Source: Cymbidium sinense (taxonomy: Eukaryota > Streptophyta > Magnoliopsida > Asparagales > Orchidaceae). Taken from it: DNA of 64,000 bases. Of this stretch, positions 24,735-36,839 are shown in pieces. Under the pieces are notes generated by a model, which was given only the letters and a program-made list of their open reading frames with translations, was not told the DNA's origin and did no database searches. The stretch is from contig CM038223.1 of NCBI GenBank assembly GCA_021442155.1, positions 35,128,983 through 35,192,982 on the forward strand, given 5' to 3'. Each line of letters starts with the position of its first letter. The first letter of the stretch is position 1. Position numbers and translations under genes: made by a program.

Positions 24735-25589
24735 CTACATTCTTATATATGCCAACCTAGTGAACTGAAAATGGCTTGAGATCTTCTTTGACATAGCGAT
24801 CCCACCTCTCACAAACTCCATGCAGTGATATAGAGAGGATGAAACCGTATTATTTTCATGTATCCATGGTCTCCCAAGCAAAGCATTGAAAGATGTATCT
24901 GAGTCTATAATATGAAACTTAGCTTCAATTTTTAAATCATCTATCTCCAAGGGCAACACAATGGATCCTATGGCCCTTTCGCATTGTTCATTGATTCCTC
25001 TCAACATCATCCTTTCTTTTTGGAGTTTAGAGATGTCGATCCTCAAGTAGGTAAGAGTTCTTAGGCTCATAATATTGACTGATGCACTTGGGTCAACTAG
25101 AACTCTAGATAGCCTATATCTGCCAACATCCACTATAATATAAAGAGGATGGTTGTGCTCGATCATCCCTAGAAGTAAGTCTTCATCACTGAATGTAACT
25201 CCTAAGATGCCCTTCGGGTGGCATGCCTTCTCTTTAGTAGCGATCAGCTGAGCTAAGCATATCTTTGGATAAAGTAAGGTCTTGATTAGAGATTTTCTCA
25301 TCTTTTTGGATAAGACAATGGCATCGTATATGCTTAACTTAACTAACAACTTTTTAAGATAAGCTAGGACATTGTAATCAACTTTGGCTTGGTCCTCCAC
25401 AAGCATATCTATATGTAGAGCATCTTGTGGAGCATCCTGTGGAGGGGTTATCTGCTCACTAGAACTAATGGCTTGCTTACCCTTATCCTGAAGTGCTACC
25501 CTAGGAGATAGAACTTTACCACTATGTAGGTTGACTTCAATGACTTCATGTGGCAGGTTGGTGGAAAGTTTTACCTGCTCATCGAGCAT
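24735..25589 (-). pseudogene. Aspartic protease region of the giant element
   Basis: The longest uninterrupted frame of the element (284 codons). The N-terminal half is a linker. The protease fold is visible from about residue 145: HPLYIIVDVGRYRLSRVLVD, then the active-site region VDPSASVNIM, then LLGRPWIHENN, the usual second hallmark of Tat-type proteases. Active relatives read VD.GSS at the active site; here the Gly is replaced by Ser while Asp is kept, so activity is doubtful. It would cut the Gag-Pol polyprotein. It lies downstream of gag in a different frame, as expected of a decayed polyprotein. Confidence 0.85.
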
Positions 25590-26254
25590 ACCTACAACTT
25601 CTCTTATGGGACCCTTAAATTGGTTGACTCCAAGTCAATATCAATAGGTGAACTCGATTAATTCAAAAAAGGAAAGTCTAATTCTGAATCAAAAGAGGAG
25701 GGGTCAGAATTACTAGAGTTGTTATTATTATTTATACTTGGAGAGTTTTCAACAAGAATAAAATCAGGAGCATCAGAAGTGGACAAGATGTAAGTAGAAT
25801 ATGCTTTCTTCATTGATTTCTTTCTGGGTGGATGTACATGATAGAAATCAAGTAAAGTAAGCAGAGCGAGGGGTTTAGTGCCCTTGTACGCATATACAAC
25901 TCTTCTACTAGTAGAAGAAAAGTTGGCTTAAAGTGGTAGTTATAATAGTGGAGGGAGTGCTGGACTCGGATGGTGGTTGTGCTACTTGGTTATCCCAGGC
26001 AAGTATGGGCTGCTACTGTTGCTGTTGAGTTCCCACCCTCCCTGAGTTATCTTTGGTAACTTACAAACCTTTCTTGATGTTAGAGGTTTGAGCTACCTCA
26101 GGAACCTACAATGAAAGTTTCTTGATCTTACAAATGATCTTTTTAGAGGTTCGGGATAAAGAGATATTCAACCTTTTTTTTTCTTGAGAGGATCACATGT
26201 ATCTCCAAGAATTACTCTTACAGAACTAGATGGTTGTTCTAGTAAGTATTCCTT

Positions 26255-27570
26255 GGGAATAATAATGGCTCCCAACTTGTAGTAGCACTCAAGCCAGTCC
26301 TTGAAGGTGATGCAGTCCTCTAAGACATGTCCTAACATGTGGTGGTAGGGGCAATAGCTAAATCATCGTTCTTGCCCACTTCCTCTAGCCTCTTAGGCTC
26401 TACTAAATAAAAAATAGGTTTCTTTATGAGATTTTTAAAGATTTTCCTGACTACCTTCCTCTTGAATGAATAGGGCTTGTTTAATTTATCCAGAAGAGTA
26501 GGTGGATAGTAGCTACCTAGTTGTGGGTATGAATACCGCTACTGAGTGTACTACTGTGGAAGCGGCGGTGGCAACCATTGTGGTAGTTATGGTGGCCGAT
26601 ATGATGGCCGAGGAGGTGGAAGAGAGGTGGCAAAGGAGACTGCTGAGCTCATGGTCTCTTAAACTAAACTCTGGCTGGCTGCTTTCATTTATTTATTGAT
26701 ACCATTATCCCTGACCTCTTCTCAAATAATTTATAAGACTTGGACTCGAATGATTAGTCTTAGAAAGACAACCTCTTGCAGATTGGCCGCCTTGTTGATT
26801 AATTTCGCAAATGTTTTGATTGTGAAGCCCTAGAGCATGAAGGAAATTAGGCTATGGATATTCTTGAGAAGAATCTCAATGGCATGTTGTTCAAAAAACT
26901 GTGGTTCACATTTCATACTTAGGGTACGCCACCTAAGAATGTAATCAACAAAGGACCCATTGGGATTTTATTTTGCCGCAAGAAGATCACCCATAGTTAC
27001 CCTTTGCTGGGCTCCAGCAAATCTCTTAATAAAGAGTTGCTCCAACTTAGCAAAAGTCTCCACCGAATTGTTGGACAGTTCAGCGTACCAATCAAATGTA
27101 ACCACTGATAGATGTTAATAAAAAGATAGAAGAAAAGCATGTTGCTTTCACAGGCATTGCAACAACTGACTCTAAAATGTGTCATATGTTATCATGGGTT
27201 CCCACTGCCATAAAAACTTTTGAAGCATGGTGGCACAAACCCCTTGGGGCATTGTAATACATCAAATTCCATGGGATAAAGTCTACCCTTTGGAATGCAT
27301 GAGCTCCCCCGGGTTTGTGCCAATGCTTTCCTTACTTGTTGCTCCACCATTTGTTTAATGACTTTCTCATGCATGGAGGTACTGTCTACGACCTTCCTAT
27401 GCAAACTACCACTGTCCTGATCCATGGGAGAGGCACTCTTGGGATGATATAAGACATGTAAGAGCTCGGGTCGATCTGCCTCCATAGGACTAGGTTGTGA
27501 AACTGGAGCTTGGTTCTAGAGTGCTAGAACTACTGCTAGCAAATTCTCAACCCTCCCTTCCATCCTGTTG
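26255..27570 (-). pseudogene. gag (capsid/nucleocapsid) remnant of the giant element
   Basis: Gag forms the virus-like particle of the element. An open segment at 27485-27192 holds the typical N-terminal part, with KVIKQMVEQQVRKAL and the block PMEFDVLQCPKGFVPP..FKSFYGSGNP. After a frameshift the capsid core is clear near 27085-26985 (DWYAELSNNSVETFAKLEQL, then KRFAGAQQRVTMGDL) and continues as NPNGSFVDYILRWR. A zinc-knuckle-like YCPYHHMLGHVLEDC (C..H.....H....C spacing) is at about 26295-26340, the usual end of Tat-type Gag. Upstream, a short HINRMEGRVENLL segment (27530-27575) is followed by a TAG stop. Several frameshifts show decay. Confidence 0.8.
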
Positions 27571-27978
27571 ATATGCTCATCCTTATGCCTAAGCTATTGA
27601 AGGAGGTGCTACTTCGAATGAGAGGTGTCACCTTCCTTGATCATAGAACCTTCTTAACTCTGATGGTCTTTGTGGAGGGATCCTTGAGTATCGACCATAT
27701 AGATTTCTTGAATCCTCATATAGGGCATCCTTATCAAGGTCTAACTCTACTGTACCCTCTCCTCGATCCGAATGATTACTCCTAAGAAGTTATTTATTCT
27801 TGGCAAAATAGTCTTCTAGGATATCATCTAATGAATGATCTCTTACTCCACCTGGCTAAACTGGTATAAACACCCACTGACGGCTAATTATAAGACTGTG
27901 CTCATCTGAATCTATATAATATACACTGCCTACTGATGGAGTGCTCTCCATAGAAGATCAATTGCCATGGGGACTGCA

Positions 27979-29168
27979 CTAGTATCCCCTGCTTCCTCTA
28001 CTACTAACTGCGGTGGTGGAGTTACTATGATGCTTTTGGGTCACCGCTGTTGAAGTAGAAGGTCGAATAGGAGAGCTCGACCTCACCTCAATGGGTGGAG
28101 CAGATGGAGCGGGATTCTTAGGCCATAGCCAAATCACCAAAGGAGATGTCTTCTCTCTATATGCAAGTTTATGTACTTTGGTGGGGACTATGGAAGGAGG
28201 GACTTGAACAAGTAATGGCGGGCGACAAGTGGAGTGGTGTGATGGTGGAGACACTGATTGCCTCTCCGTCGGGGCTCTCCTCCTGTGGTTAGTAGTGCTT
28301 GTATGGACTATACTATCGGTATGATTAGCTTAGGTAACCCATCAATTGGGGAAATCCATTAATGTTGAGGCTACCGACTATCTAGCATACCTCCTTCTCT
28401 CCTTCTTGTCCGCTTAGGCTATAACCATTGCCTCTAAGGCCTTCTCTCTATGTATTTGATCCCTAACACTTCTAGGGATCAGATTCCTCAAATCAAATAG
28501 TGTACTATACTCAGAGTGTCCGTGGACTCTGCCAACTTGGCGAAAAACTGATCGTAGATTGGCGTAGGGTTTCCTCCTCTCCCTAGCTAGTACCTCAAAT
28601 TGTGCTAGTGGTGGAGGTAATGCACCAATCCTCCTATAGTCTTCCTCTATGCCCGAAGTTGAGAGGGGGTGAAACTTGCTACCACTCAAGAGTAAGAGGT
28701 CTCATTAGAACTCTGGTGAGAGTCATCTACCTCCTAGCCCTCATGGTGCGCTTAAACTTTTGATTCATATTGTGGTGTTGCATCCTGGCAAGCGGAGTAG
28801 AACAAGAACTAGAACCTACCTCAAAGGTAGGAGAGACTATCTCAGAGGCCAAGATAGCTTTCCCCTTCAAAATAGGGGAAACCAATAAGGAGGTGCTAGC
28901 CCTCGTTGGGACATCAGGGTGATATGAAATGAATGATAGCACTTGTAACATGTCGATCATTGGGTGTGGAAACCTCAATAGCCTTCCTCTTTAGTGAGAG
29001 AAACTCAAAGTATGATTGAATATCAAAATGAAGGAGTGGCTTTTGCTCTGCCACATCCTCTCTCGTGACATTAGGCATCCCCTGGTACTTGACTCGATCC
29101 ACACCTAAACTAAATGATGTACGTGGTGGTGTTGGTGAGTATGGCTTGATCCAAGGCCAAATCCACAC
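27979..29168 (-). pseudogene. Degenerate extra ORF zone upstream of gag
   Basis: Four overlapping open segments on the element strand lie between the leader and gag: 29168-28914, 28978-28727, 28689-28414 and 28254-27979. The last two are in the same frame, separated only by a few stops. Residues are unremarkable: a W/P-rich start (MWIWPWIKPYSPTPP), then an RERRKPYANLRSVFRQVG stretch, then a Pro/Ser-rich part. No domain was recognised. Ogre-type Tat elements carry an ORF of unknown function at this position, so this may be its decayed counterpart; that is inference from position. Confidence 0.5.
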
Positions 29169-29340
29169 CAGAGGGGAAGGAAAAGATCATCTTTCTAGCA
29201 TACATGGTGAAAATTTGACTGAAGAAGCGAATGAAAGACTGAACTACTATCTCTACAGTTGTTGAAAATAGAATCGAATCAGACCCTTGCTTTAATAGTT
29301 GCCTTCAATCATTGATTCTTGATTTTAGAATTTGAATGCA

Positions 29341-30460
29341 TACTTAACAAATTTAAGTATGCTAAGTGGGGTTCATTGAATTAAAGAGATTTTGTTATTT
29401 GAGGAGAGACTTTGCCATAGGATTTGATTTTGATTTGGAACCCACATTCAATAATTTTAGGTATGTTTGATGGGGTTCATTCATTTGGAGAGACTTTGGA
29501 AATGAATTTATTTTATTTTATCCTTTATTTGAAATTTTTATTTTGTAATCTTCACTTAGCAAATTTGGGTATGCTAAATAAAATTCAAATGTATGTTTGA
29601 AAAATAAACTTTGAAAGAATTTTTATTAACGATGATGTTTGTCATATGTTTGATTTATTTGATTTGATTTTGATAATGAGATCCTTACTTAGCAAATTTA
29701 AGTATGCTAAGTAAAGCCCAAATGTGTTTGATATTTTGTTGATTTGAAAAAAATTAAACCCTTAACAAATTTAGTTGTGCTAAGTAGGGTTCAAGTGTAT
29801 TTGATATTTATGTTTTATTTTGATTTAAAAAAGGGAAACCCTTATTTAACAAATGTGGGTATGTTAAATAGAGTTTAATTTGTTTTATGTGTTATTTGAT
29901 AATAAAAATTCCATTTAAAAAATTTGAGTATGTCAAATGGAATTCAAATGTGTTTTGATTTTCATAATTTTGGAAAGGGGGAACTCTATTTAATAAATTT
30001 ATGTATGTTAAATAGAATTCAATTTATTTTGATTTTGAAAAGTGGAACTCTTATTTGATAAATTTCAGTATGTTAAATGGAGTTCAACTATGTTTTGATT
30101 TGTGTGTGATGTTACTTTTGAAAATAAATGACTCTCACTTAATAGATATGGGTATGTTAAGTCAGGTTCAATTATATGTTGATTTCTTGGTATGGTTTTC
30201 ATTTTGAAAATGGAACTCCAATTAATAAATTTAGGTATGTTAAATAGAGTTGGTTAATTTTTGAAAAATGTATTTGAAATATTTTGAAGAACTCTCATTT
30301 AACAAATTTGGGTATGTTAAATGGAGTTGGTCGATTGATTTATTTTATTTTGAAAATTTTGCTTTTGAAAATTCATTGAAAAAGGATTTTGATGATGCAT
30401 ATTTGATTTTGATTCTTGAAAATGGCCCTCATTTAACAAATTTAAGTAAGTTAAATGAGG
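29341..30460. repeat. Array of 13 stem-loops in the leader of the giant element
   Basis: Thirteen dispersed copies of a ~30-34-nt palindromic unit spaced 66-133 bp. They begin near 29341, 29445, 29553, 29685, 29761, 29843, 29909, 29985, 30051, 30137, 30218, 30296 and 30427. The loop is close to AAATTTNNGTAT, 12 nt in most copies. Arms differ between copies yet often stay paired: TTACTTAGC/GCTAAGTAA (29685), TATTTAAC/GTTAAATA (29843), TCTATTTAA/TTAAATAGA (29985), CATTTAAC/GTTAAATG (30296), CCTCATTTAAC/GTTAAATGAGG (30427). A few copies have one mismatch or wobble pairs. The sequence between units is AT-rich and unrelated to coding. In element sense the array starts about 0.45 kb after the primer site and ends just before the extra ORF zone. 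Confidence 0.8.
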
Positions 30461-30914
30461 CTTGATTATCTTTATTATTTGAAAAGTGATTTGAAAGTCT
30501 TATATTTTGCAAGCTTTATGTTATGTGAAGTGCATTTTAAAAATGATTTTGTTTAGAAAGAGTGCTTTTGAAAAATTTTGCAAAAGACTTTACTTATTTA
30601 GATTGAATTTTATTGAAACTTTATTGAATATGGATTGAACCTTGCCTCACCAAGCTAGTGGTAAAGAGATTCTAGGTTTAGTTATCTCCTTTCATTAGTT
30701 ATTTATTTTTACCTATTGGGGCATCCAATAGGAGTTTTAAGACCTACATGGAGTGAGATCCTAAAACCATAAGGATGATATCTAGCATTGCTTAAGAATG
30801 AAATATGCTAAATGCCAATGAAAAGAAAGATAGTCTTGGACTTATATAAAATATAAATTCACTATTAATGCTTGGAGACAAAAATTATGTACTAAATATG
30901 GAGAGAGGAATTGA
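30461..30914 (-). other. Leader between primer site and stem-loop array
   Basis: AT-rich non-coding part of the element's leader. No open frame or repeat was recognised apart from AAAAT/TTTTGAAA-like words. Confidence 0.5.
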
Positions 30915-30932
30915 TCCCCAGCATAGTCGCCA
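30915..30932 (-). other. Primer-binding site of the giant element
   Basis: On the element strand the bases after the LTR end (CCACA) are an 8-nt spacer GATTTTTC and then TGGCGACTATGCTGGGGA. It begins with the TGG that pairs with a tRNA CCA end. The sequence resembles the TGGCGACTCTGCTGGGGA-type site common in plant Tat elements, with one clear difference. Ogre-type elements are reported to use a tRNA-Arg primer; which tRNA fits here was not tested. It proves the minus-strand orientation. Confidence 0.8.
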
Positions 30933-31193
30933 GAAAAATCTGTGGTGTTTATTTTTGGATGTGTACGGGGGGACATCATACAGATTGTAGGGGGTACTTA
31001 TTGAAGTGATTGGGTATGGCATTGAGGTATTATGTACTATCTCAAAAGATAGAGGCATCACCCATCAATGGACTTAATCACCTAATAAGTACTAAAAAGA
31101 CATGATGGGTCTTTGAATGTACTAAGTATTTTTTTCCCTGCTTTACATGGATGAATAAAGTAGGGTTTATATTAAAATGGGTTCTAAAGTTCC

Positions 31194-31215
31194 CTATGGA
31201 GGCAAGCCTCCATAG
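31194..31215. repeat. Perfect 22-nt inverted repeat in 5' LTR
   Basis: CTATGGAGGC, AA, GCCTCCATAG. Ten perfectly paired bases around two. The counterpart at 10269-10290 differs at one stem base. Confidence 0.65.
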
Positions 31216-33611
31216 TTAATTATATCTTAGGGAATAAAATTCTTGAAGAATACTCTCGATTAAAGTAGACAATTAGGGTCTCTAAAGATTTCAAGGTTAA
31301 GACTATCAGAGGAATGATTGTATTTGAAAAATCAATTGAAAAAGTTTAAGGAGAAGACTTATTTTTGGAAGCCAAAGAGAATAGGTAGGAAGTGCTCACG
31401 ATACTAGGAAGTGTAGTGAGCATTCCAATCTATCCTATGATTGGGCTTTATATATTTGAAATTGAAGAGAATTATATGTTCAAGTTGAATTTTATTAGAT
31501 TGTTAGGGCTTACAATTCATCAACACAAGGTTGTGAAAATACCTAAGAGGTGAGGATTTATGCTTGTAGCCTGAAGAAAATAGCTACCTCGGATACTAAA
31601 TTTAGGGAGCTTTAGCATAAGCTAAAGCATGACCTAAATCTAAGCGAAGATGGTCATAAGGTTTACCTCCACAAGAGAGGATAAAACACCCAACTGGTGG
31701 GCTTACAATCACCTAGAATGGTCGCCAACTAACTCCTCATACAACTCAAATCCATGTGATCTAGTTATATGAATTGCAAGATAGCTAGGGTAGTTATTTA
31801 TTTGAAAAGTGACTAAAATCCTTAAACCTACTCCCTAAGAGACTAGAGCATGAATGGTTTGAATAATGGCTTAGTCTAAAGCAAAATCTTTTCAAATTTT
31901 ATTTGAAATTTGACACTTTGTTTGGACAAAGGCTTTAGGATTTTTATCTCTAAATGCATTATGAAGTAAAGCTGTTGGCCAAATCAAAATAGAAATAGGG
32001 TGAAGCTCCTTTAGTAAGGGTTGCTCTCACAGGTCAAGCGATCCTTATGCTTGTAAGGATGGAGGCCCTCATCTTGCAAGAGTGATTCAAGATGATGCAT
32101 GATGTGAGAGATATAACATTCAGCTAAAGATTTGCTAAATCTTTTAATTATCTTGTTTAATGCCTAGGCTTTATGGTTAGGTTATGAGTTATAGAAGATT
32201 TTAGTTATGAGTGATTAATTGGGATAGAAAAAATTATTTTATTCTGCGAGCCTAATCGCATCCAAGCCACACATTAAAGCATCAATCATTTAAGAAATTA
32301 TGAAAAAGATGCAATCTTAATACACAATTTAAACATAATATCAATCAATTTTATAAAATTAGCATAAAAGAATAAAAGGTCGGTGTGGTCATGTGCCGCC
32401 GCACAACCTGAAAATAAGAGATGGGTAGCCGAGCTCTACCCTTTTACAACCCAGAATTACAAAATAATAATTATAATTTATAAATGTAATGGAGGGTCTT
32501 CTTTCTTCATTTTTCATATCTTCATTTCTTCTTCCTTATTTGATTTGGTAAGTTTCAAGGTATCACATGGCCTCCTAGAATAAAGCCTTCTAGCCAATGC
32601 TCATCCTTAGCCCCCATAGCACTAATCCTAATTCCTAATGCAAAATTATATTGAAAATAGAAAAAGTAAATCTAACAACTCTTATAAAATAGAGTTTAGA
32701 TAAACATACATACATTCCCCAAGCAGTTATATTTATAATTTGGACTTAACACCATGCACATGGATAACTAAGCACACCTGTCCTAACTTGGATTATGCTT
32801 AGAAGTTTAAGCAACCCACAAAGAGAGCATTTATATTTATTTTAAGCACCCCCTAAGCATAATCTCTTGCAGAAAATATGATTAGGCTTACATCGATAAA
32901 ACATCCTGTCTATGAAGCATACACCTTAACATCTAGTCTAAAATAATAAATCATAAAACAAAATGTACACCATACATACGCCATCTAACTTAGGACTAGA
33001 AGTGGTGACTTAGTTCTAATGTGTGTGTTAAAGATTACATGGTATGTCTTGCTAGGCATTAGAGTTATAATTTTTTAAGTGTAGAAAGATTTAAATTAAC
33101 ATGGATGGTTGATTTCACTTGAAGTTATTTAATTGACTTAAGAATTTTTAATTTATATTTTCTTTTGCTTCATTTGATTACACTTAGCAACAAAGTGTTA
33201 TAAAGAGAAGAAAAGGGGTTTCCCTCTTTCATCCCTATCTTAAGCCACTTTCTAAAGCATGTTAATTTGATTTAGTTCTCCTTAATGAATGGCTTATTAC
33301 ACATTTTAAATTAATCCTAAGTTTAGGTTCATTTTAAATGATCTTATCCAATGTGAGAGGTATCTTAAGATTAATCTAATTGAATTACTATAACATGTCA
33401 CATGCTAAATCATTCCTTTCCATCACATGTAACGGGCATATGATTTAATCCTAAGTATATGCATGCAACACAGTTTAGCATACTTATATGATTAATGTAG
33501 ATATATATTTGAAATTTATATTCTTTTATGTGATTATATTACTTAATCACATTAGTTTAAAGCTCTATCTAAATTCTTTTATTAAAATACATAGGGATGA
33601 AATTAAATAGG

Positions 33612-34220
33612 TGCGTGTCATTGTTAACTAAGGAAGTGAGGTAATTAAATGACCTCCTTGGGGCTAGCTAAAGCCTCGTATTCCTGAGATGTCCAAACTA
33701 TATATCCATTTTCATTCAAACATATGTAAGTTTGTACATATGAACATGAGAAAGAGAACTCCAAATCACATAATTAAATAATTCAATCATTCAAATGTCT
33801 ATTAATGCATGTATTTTCAATAGAAAAGGGGATCATCATTCTCTAATTAAGCATACCTACACATGTGTAAAACATGTAAGCAAGTACGTGTCATTGTTAA
33901 ACTAGGGAAGTGAGGTAATCAAATGACCTCCTCAGGGCTACTCAAAGTCTCATATTCCCTAGATGTTCAGGCTAAATACTTGTTATCTTAAATACATATT
34001 AACGTATACACAACTATAAAGATGAGAATCATGTAAATATTATATTTTTCTTTGATTGAATCATTTATGCATGTAAATTAAAGTTCTATCCAAATTTTAA
34101 TATAGAAATACATGTGAATGAAATCAAATACGTATGTGTCATTATTAACTAGGGAAGTAAGGTAATCAAATGACCTCATTAGGGCTACTTAAAGTCTCGT
34201 ATTCCTGGGATGTCTAAACT
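33612..34220. repeat. Three-unit ~250-bp tandem repeat in 5' LTR
   Basis: Units start near 33612, 33885 and 34133 and match the array at 12661-13253 unit by unit (GAAGTGAGGTAAT core; the third unit reads GAAGTAAGGTAAT). Confidence 0.8.
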
Positions 34221-34839
34221 ATATAATTATCAACATTCAAATACATATAAAATCACATATGAATTAGAAAAGAAAGTATTGCTTCATATACCTAAGCTAT
34301 AAGTACATGCAAAGCCTATATATATTCATAACTATCATCACTCCGATCAATATAATTAATTTATAAACTTTAGAAAAATAATTTGAATTTATTAATGATA
34401 ATAGCCACACAAATATTAAGTTAGATCAATATATGCAAGCTTACATAAAAAAATCATTTGATTTAATTTATTTTTGAAAAGATGAATATATGATTTTAAG
34501 TGACATACAACATTTAACAAATAAAGGCTAAAAGTAAACCAAAGCTTTCTTAATGCCATTTTTAATTCCATACTTTGATTTGATTTAAGGATGTGAGAAA
34601 AGATTTTCTGGTCCTAACTCATTCCCATGTTTGTTAATTTGTTTGGTTTAATGAAACACAATTAAATTAATTTTTATGGGTTAATTAAGTTGTAGTATAC
34701 ATTAAGTCCATTAATTAACTCTTTCCTATGTTACCTTAACATAAATACCCAAATAATTATGAGCCAACATGATATACACATGTATTGGAAATAAAATTAG
34801 CAATGATCCCAAGAAAGGAAAAAGATCTAATGTAATTAG

Positions 34840-35400
34840 CTCATAATTAATGATTAATTAAGATAAAAAAACTTAATTAAGTATTCTTTGAATTTCCCAC
34901 ACATGTGGGTTAACCATAATTTTCTTAAGACTTCTTTAGGTTTTTGAACACCTAAAGATCCACCCAAGGTTTAATTAATCAAGTTCTGATATGATTATAA
35001 TTTCAATTTAACTAATTAAGTAGTTTAATTAGTTAATTAATCCTTAATTAGTTTAGTTAAAGAAATGAACTTAGGGAAATATATTAGGAAGGAGGTCCCA
35101 ATTCCATTCCATAGGTTCATTCACTATTGGATAGTGATTGACCACTTAATTAATTGATATTTTACTATTCATATGATTATTTAGTAATTATACAACTTAA
35201 GAGAGTAATTAAATTTTAATTAGTCAATTTTCCTAATTAATCTAATAATAAACCCAAGAGAATTATGGGAGGCAGAGGTTATTCCATTAAATTAACCCAC
35301 AAAGTTTGGGATTAATTGTTTAAGTAATTAATGAGCAATTAAGCTGATTAAGTTTTCAATGAAATCTTAATTAAGCTCTAATTATTATTCAAAATTAATT
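34840..35400. repeat. TTAATTAA-dense block in 5' LTR
   Basis: Counterpart of 13900-14460, with clustered TTAATTAA and AATTAAG words. Confidence 0.55.
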
Positions 35401-36050
35401 AAAAATATTTTTAATAAATTCTCCTCTAAAATACCTTTAAAATAAATATTTATTTGTATTTTTATGATTTTTCTACAATTAGTTATAATTTTAGGAAGTT
35501 TCAACCATTTAAACTCATTATTTAAGCCTAATTAACTCTTAATCTCGTCGACGCCATGTGACGCACTAACGCGATGCACTTTCCACGTACCGTAGCTGGA
35601 TTGGTTACTTAAACTTAATCCTAGTCAATGCTTGCATGGTGGCGATGGACGCGCTTTCTCGTGTGTCGTCCGATCTTAACCGTCTAATCTAAGATCGAAT
35701 GACCACGGTTAATCCTATGGCACTAAAGGATTAAAATGGATAATTCCAATAGATATAATCACGATCGTCCATTCTGATCACACGGAATGGATAGTGCATG
35801 ATCTATCATCATGCAAGCGAGGGAGAACGGAGTCCATCCGCCATTGCTCATGTGATCTGAGCTCACCCGAGCTCGGATCGACTCCAAATGAATCCCACAC
35901 CTTTGTACAAAGGATCCAAATGGATCCAACAGTTAGGATCGCATGGGGTGAAAGTTTTCTTCAAAAAGCTCCAACTCATTTTCATACAAGGATCGATTTC
36001 AATGGCATACCTCACTGGAGCTCAAGACTGGTGCAAAATTCGATTAAGGA

Positions 36051-36075
36051 AGCTTCGTCTGGTGGAGACGAAGCT
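36051..36075. repeat. Perfect 10-bp hairpin in 5' LTR
   Basis: AGCTTCGTCT, loop GGTGG, AGACGAAGCT. The counterpart at 15071-15095 keeps eight pairs. Confidence 0.65.
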
Positions 36076-36839
36076 CTACTGATCAGCACAAGCTCCAATT
36101 TGAGGTGGTTAGCTTGAAAGGCCAACACCTGAAGCATAGGTGGTTAATGTTGATCGAAGTCGATCATCCGGTGGTTGGAGGGCTTGGGGATGTTTTGTTC
36201 TTGCTCAACTAGCTCCAAGGAAGGTGTGTGCAAAGTTAATTGCACATTGGTGGAGTTTGGAGCAAATGAGATTGAATGGGAGGGTGCCTTATTTCAACTT
36301 GAAGAAATTTGAGAGTGGGGATTGTGGGATGAGCTTGGGAGCTTGGGAAATGTCTCTGGAGGGTCGTATTGGGTAGCTAGGTCTCTAAGGAGTGAATTGG
36401 TATGGGATTGAGTGAAAATGAGGGGGTGTACACCCCCTTCCCTTGAATTGAATGACTCGGCCTTATTTTGTTTCTTGTGCATGCTTAGCCGTCGGTGGTG
36501 GCTAGGAATGGTAGAGAATCTCCTTAAGTTGCTCGGTTTGTGTGACCAAGGCATGAGGGGTGGCAGTAAAGGGGGATTAGTGGGTGTCCTTGGTGTTTCA
36601 AGTGCACCAATGGGGGAGGTGAGGTGATTTGAACTTCCATTAGGTGGGACCAACCCAACCACCCTTGGGTTAGGTTAGGCAATGTCATAGGAGCCTAGGT
36701 GGACCAATGGGAGGGTGTCAAGTGATAATGGAATGAAAATGATCACCTATATGGGTGATTTGTCTCATATGATACCCCTAGCCTAAGGGTAGGATGGTCA
36801 TTTGATATTGGATTTAATTTAGGTAGATTTTAAATGATT

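Noticed and set aside
29341..30460. Regularly spaced palindromic repeats resembling a CRISPR array
   Set aside because: Repeats are imperfect, spacing is uneven (66-133 bp), no cas genes exist and the setting is a plant retrotransposon.
36294..36662. 122-codon minus-strand frame in the 5' LTR
   Set aside because: The same stretch of the other LTR (15290-15660) carries stops and shifts, so it is not a conserved protein.
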